This document shows, piece after piece, positions 54,154 through 55,213 of a stretch of 55,213 bases of DNA. This stretch comes from Nostoc sp. JL34. Its GTDB lineage: Bacteria; Cyanobacteriota; Cyanobacteriia; Cyanobacteriales; Nostocaceae. Within the stretch, counting starts at the first letter, position 1. Every line of letters starts with the position of its first letter. The stretch is from assembly GCF_017114945.1 (NCBI RefSeq), contig NZ_JABXKQ010000152.1:1-55213 (forward strand). Reading direction: 5' to 3'. The notes beneath the pieces are model-generated. The model ran no database searches. It was given only the letters and a program-made list of their open reading frames with translations, and was not told the DNA's origin. A program made the position numbers and the translations under genes.

Positions 54154-54738
54154 ATGCAACCAGAGCAATTTAACACCTTACTGCGCTTTTTCAAGGCATT
54201 AGCGGATGATAGCCGATTGAAGATTGTAGGTATCCTGGCGAATCAGGAGTGCAGCGTCGAAGAATTGGCAGTGCTACTGCAACTCAAGGAACCGACGGTA
54301 TCTCATCATTTAGCGAAACTTAAGGAGCTAAATTTGGTGACAATGCGCCCTGAAGGTAATAGCCGTCTATATCAATTGGATAGCGAGGCTTTGCAAAGCA
54401 TTAGTAAGGAAATTTTCACACCAGAGAAAATAGCATCTTTGATTGAGGATGTGGACACTGAAGCTTGGGAAAGCAAAGTGTTGAAAAACTATTTCGAGGG
54501 CGATACTCAACGCCTCAAAGAAATTCCTGCTAGTCGCAAAAAGCGTCTAGTTATTCTTAAGTGGTTAGCAAATCAGTTTGATGTAGGAGTCAACTACCCT
54601 GAACACCTGGTAAATGACATTCTCAAACGCTATCATCTTGACTGCGCTACATTGCGACGAGAGTTGATTGCTTGCAAGTTAATGCAGCGAGAGGATGGGG
54701 TTTATTGGCGTATAACAATAGATATAAAAGACGAATAA
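54154..54738 (+). CDS. ArsR-type HTH regulator with DUF2087 domain
   Basis: 194 residues. N-terminal ArsR winged helix (about 8-90: LADDSRLKIVGILANQECSV, KEPTVSHHLAKLKELNLV) and C-terminal DUF2087 (about 110-190: RLVILKWLANQFDVGVNYPE, CATLRRELIACKLMQRE). The usual metal-binding Cys pair (ELCVCDL type) is replaced by QECSVEEL, so it is probably not a classic metal sensor. It likely regulates itself through the sites at 54106. Confidence 0.88.
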   Translation: MQPEQFNTLLRFFKALADDSRLKIVGILANQECSVEELAVLLQLKEPTVSHHLAKLKELNLVTMRPEGNSRLYQLDSEALQSISKEIFTPEKIASLIEDVDTEAWESKVLKNYFEGDTQRLKEIPASRKKRLVILKWLANQFDVGVNYPEHLVNDILKRYHLDCATLRRELIACKLMQREDGVYWRITIDIKDE

Positions 54739-54762
54739 ACCGCATAATCATAAGTTGTATTT

Positions 54763-54975
54763 TTATGCGGTTAGAAACAAAAAAATTATATTACACACCT
54801 GAAGAGTATTTAGAAATTGAAGAAAAAGCAGAATGTAAAAACTGCGGAAAATCAATGGTCATTTACTGAACTTGAACATGAATCTGCAACTTTATCATTG
54901 CAAACGGTTGATTTTAAAATTGAATTGCGCGACCTTTACGAGCAAGTCAATTTTGTAGAAAATAACGAAGATTGA
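54763..54975 (+). pseudogene. Decayed Uma2-family gene
   Basis: Starts MRLETKKLYYTPEEYLEIEE, the usual start of Uma2 family putative nucleases, then breaks off. From about 54840 another frame gives ELEHESATLSLQTVDFKIEL and DLYEQVNF, the usual end of such proteins. The central ~100 codons are missing. Confidence 0.75.
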
Positions 54976-55069
54976 AGAAGAATTCAGGAGTCAAAATTCA
55001 GGAGTCAGAACCAATGAGTAGGGAATTCAGGGCAATTCCTAATACATTGCATAAATAGAAAGTCAATCA

Positions 55070-55213
55070 CACTCTATTGTCCCAAATAAGCTTCTAAAAC
55101 TTTGGGATTAATTTGAATTTCTGCGGGTGTAGTCCTTCACTAAATTTGTGTTTCTTCTTCGGTAAAGATAGGAGGCCACAATTCAGTAACGGGCAATTCC
55201 CAACCGGGAAAAA
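55070..55213 (-). pseudogene. Truncated fragment at the window edge
   Basis: On the minus strand it reads WELPVTELWPPIFTEEE, then stops, then TPAEIQINPKVLEAYLGQ. The TAGTGA double stop breaks the frame. It may be another Uma2-type C-terminus, continuing beyond the window. Confidence 0.5.

Overview
The window looks like a chromosomal segment of a filamentous, heterocyst-forming cyanobacterium of the Nostoc/Anabaena group. The signs are frequent GCGATCGC (HIP1-type) octamers, heptamer short tandem repeats between genes, cyanobacterial marker genes (crtH, glpX-type FBP/SBPase, hemA, DUF1830, DUF4079, DUF6761, NB-ARC/WD40) and a HetP-like gene. The species cannot be named from the sequence alone. 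I saw no rRNA, tRNA or CRISPR array.

Layout. 1-9.9 kb: a repeat cluster, then mostly housekeeping genes (AMIN-beta-lactamase-like serine hydrolase, DUF1003, carotenoid isomerase crtH, upp, YggT, an esterase). 9.9-12.3 kb: a long gene-poor stretch with a decayed IS605-type tnpB that was itself interrupted by a palindromic MITE-like element. 12.3-19.1 kb: an export block made of an IS630-like HTH protein, a cNMP/C39-peptidase/ABC exporter, an HlyD adaptor and a parvulin-type PPIase. 19.4-25.1 kb: a giant HTH/NB-ARC/14xWD40 protein, an SDR and an alpha/beta hydrolase that look acquired, and an SDR fragment.

25.2-31.4 kb, all on the minus strand: the most interesting part. Six small genes encode peptides with leader-like N-termini and Gly-Gly-like junctions. 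Four of them are near-identical tandem copies. They precede an APH-fold kinase gene, a HopA1-family gene and a HetP-like gene. APH plus HopA1 is the dehydration pair known from thioviridamide-type and class V lanthipeptide RiPPs. Here none of the predicted core peptides has a cysteine, so a lanthionine or AviCys product is not expected. My reading is a RiPP locus with unusual chemistry, possibly tied to heterocyst or cell signalling through the HetP-like protein and served by the C39 exporter block about 6-12 kb away. That functional link is inference.

31.7-41.4 kb: an M16 peptidase pair (active plus inactive subunit), a TetR regulator, DUF4332, a 21-bp minisatellite, PhzF, a small lipoprotein, an aminopeptidase P and a B12/radical SAM protein. 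41.9-55.2 kb: mostly core genes (DUF1830, DUF4079, an ABC ATPase, an OmpR-type response regulator, DUF6761, the grxD-bolA pair, plsC, tadA, grxC, DUF981, glpX, hemA, an ArsR-type regulator with a three-site operator), ending in two decayed fragments, at least one of them Uma2-type.
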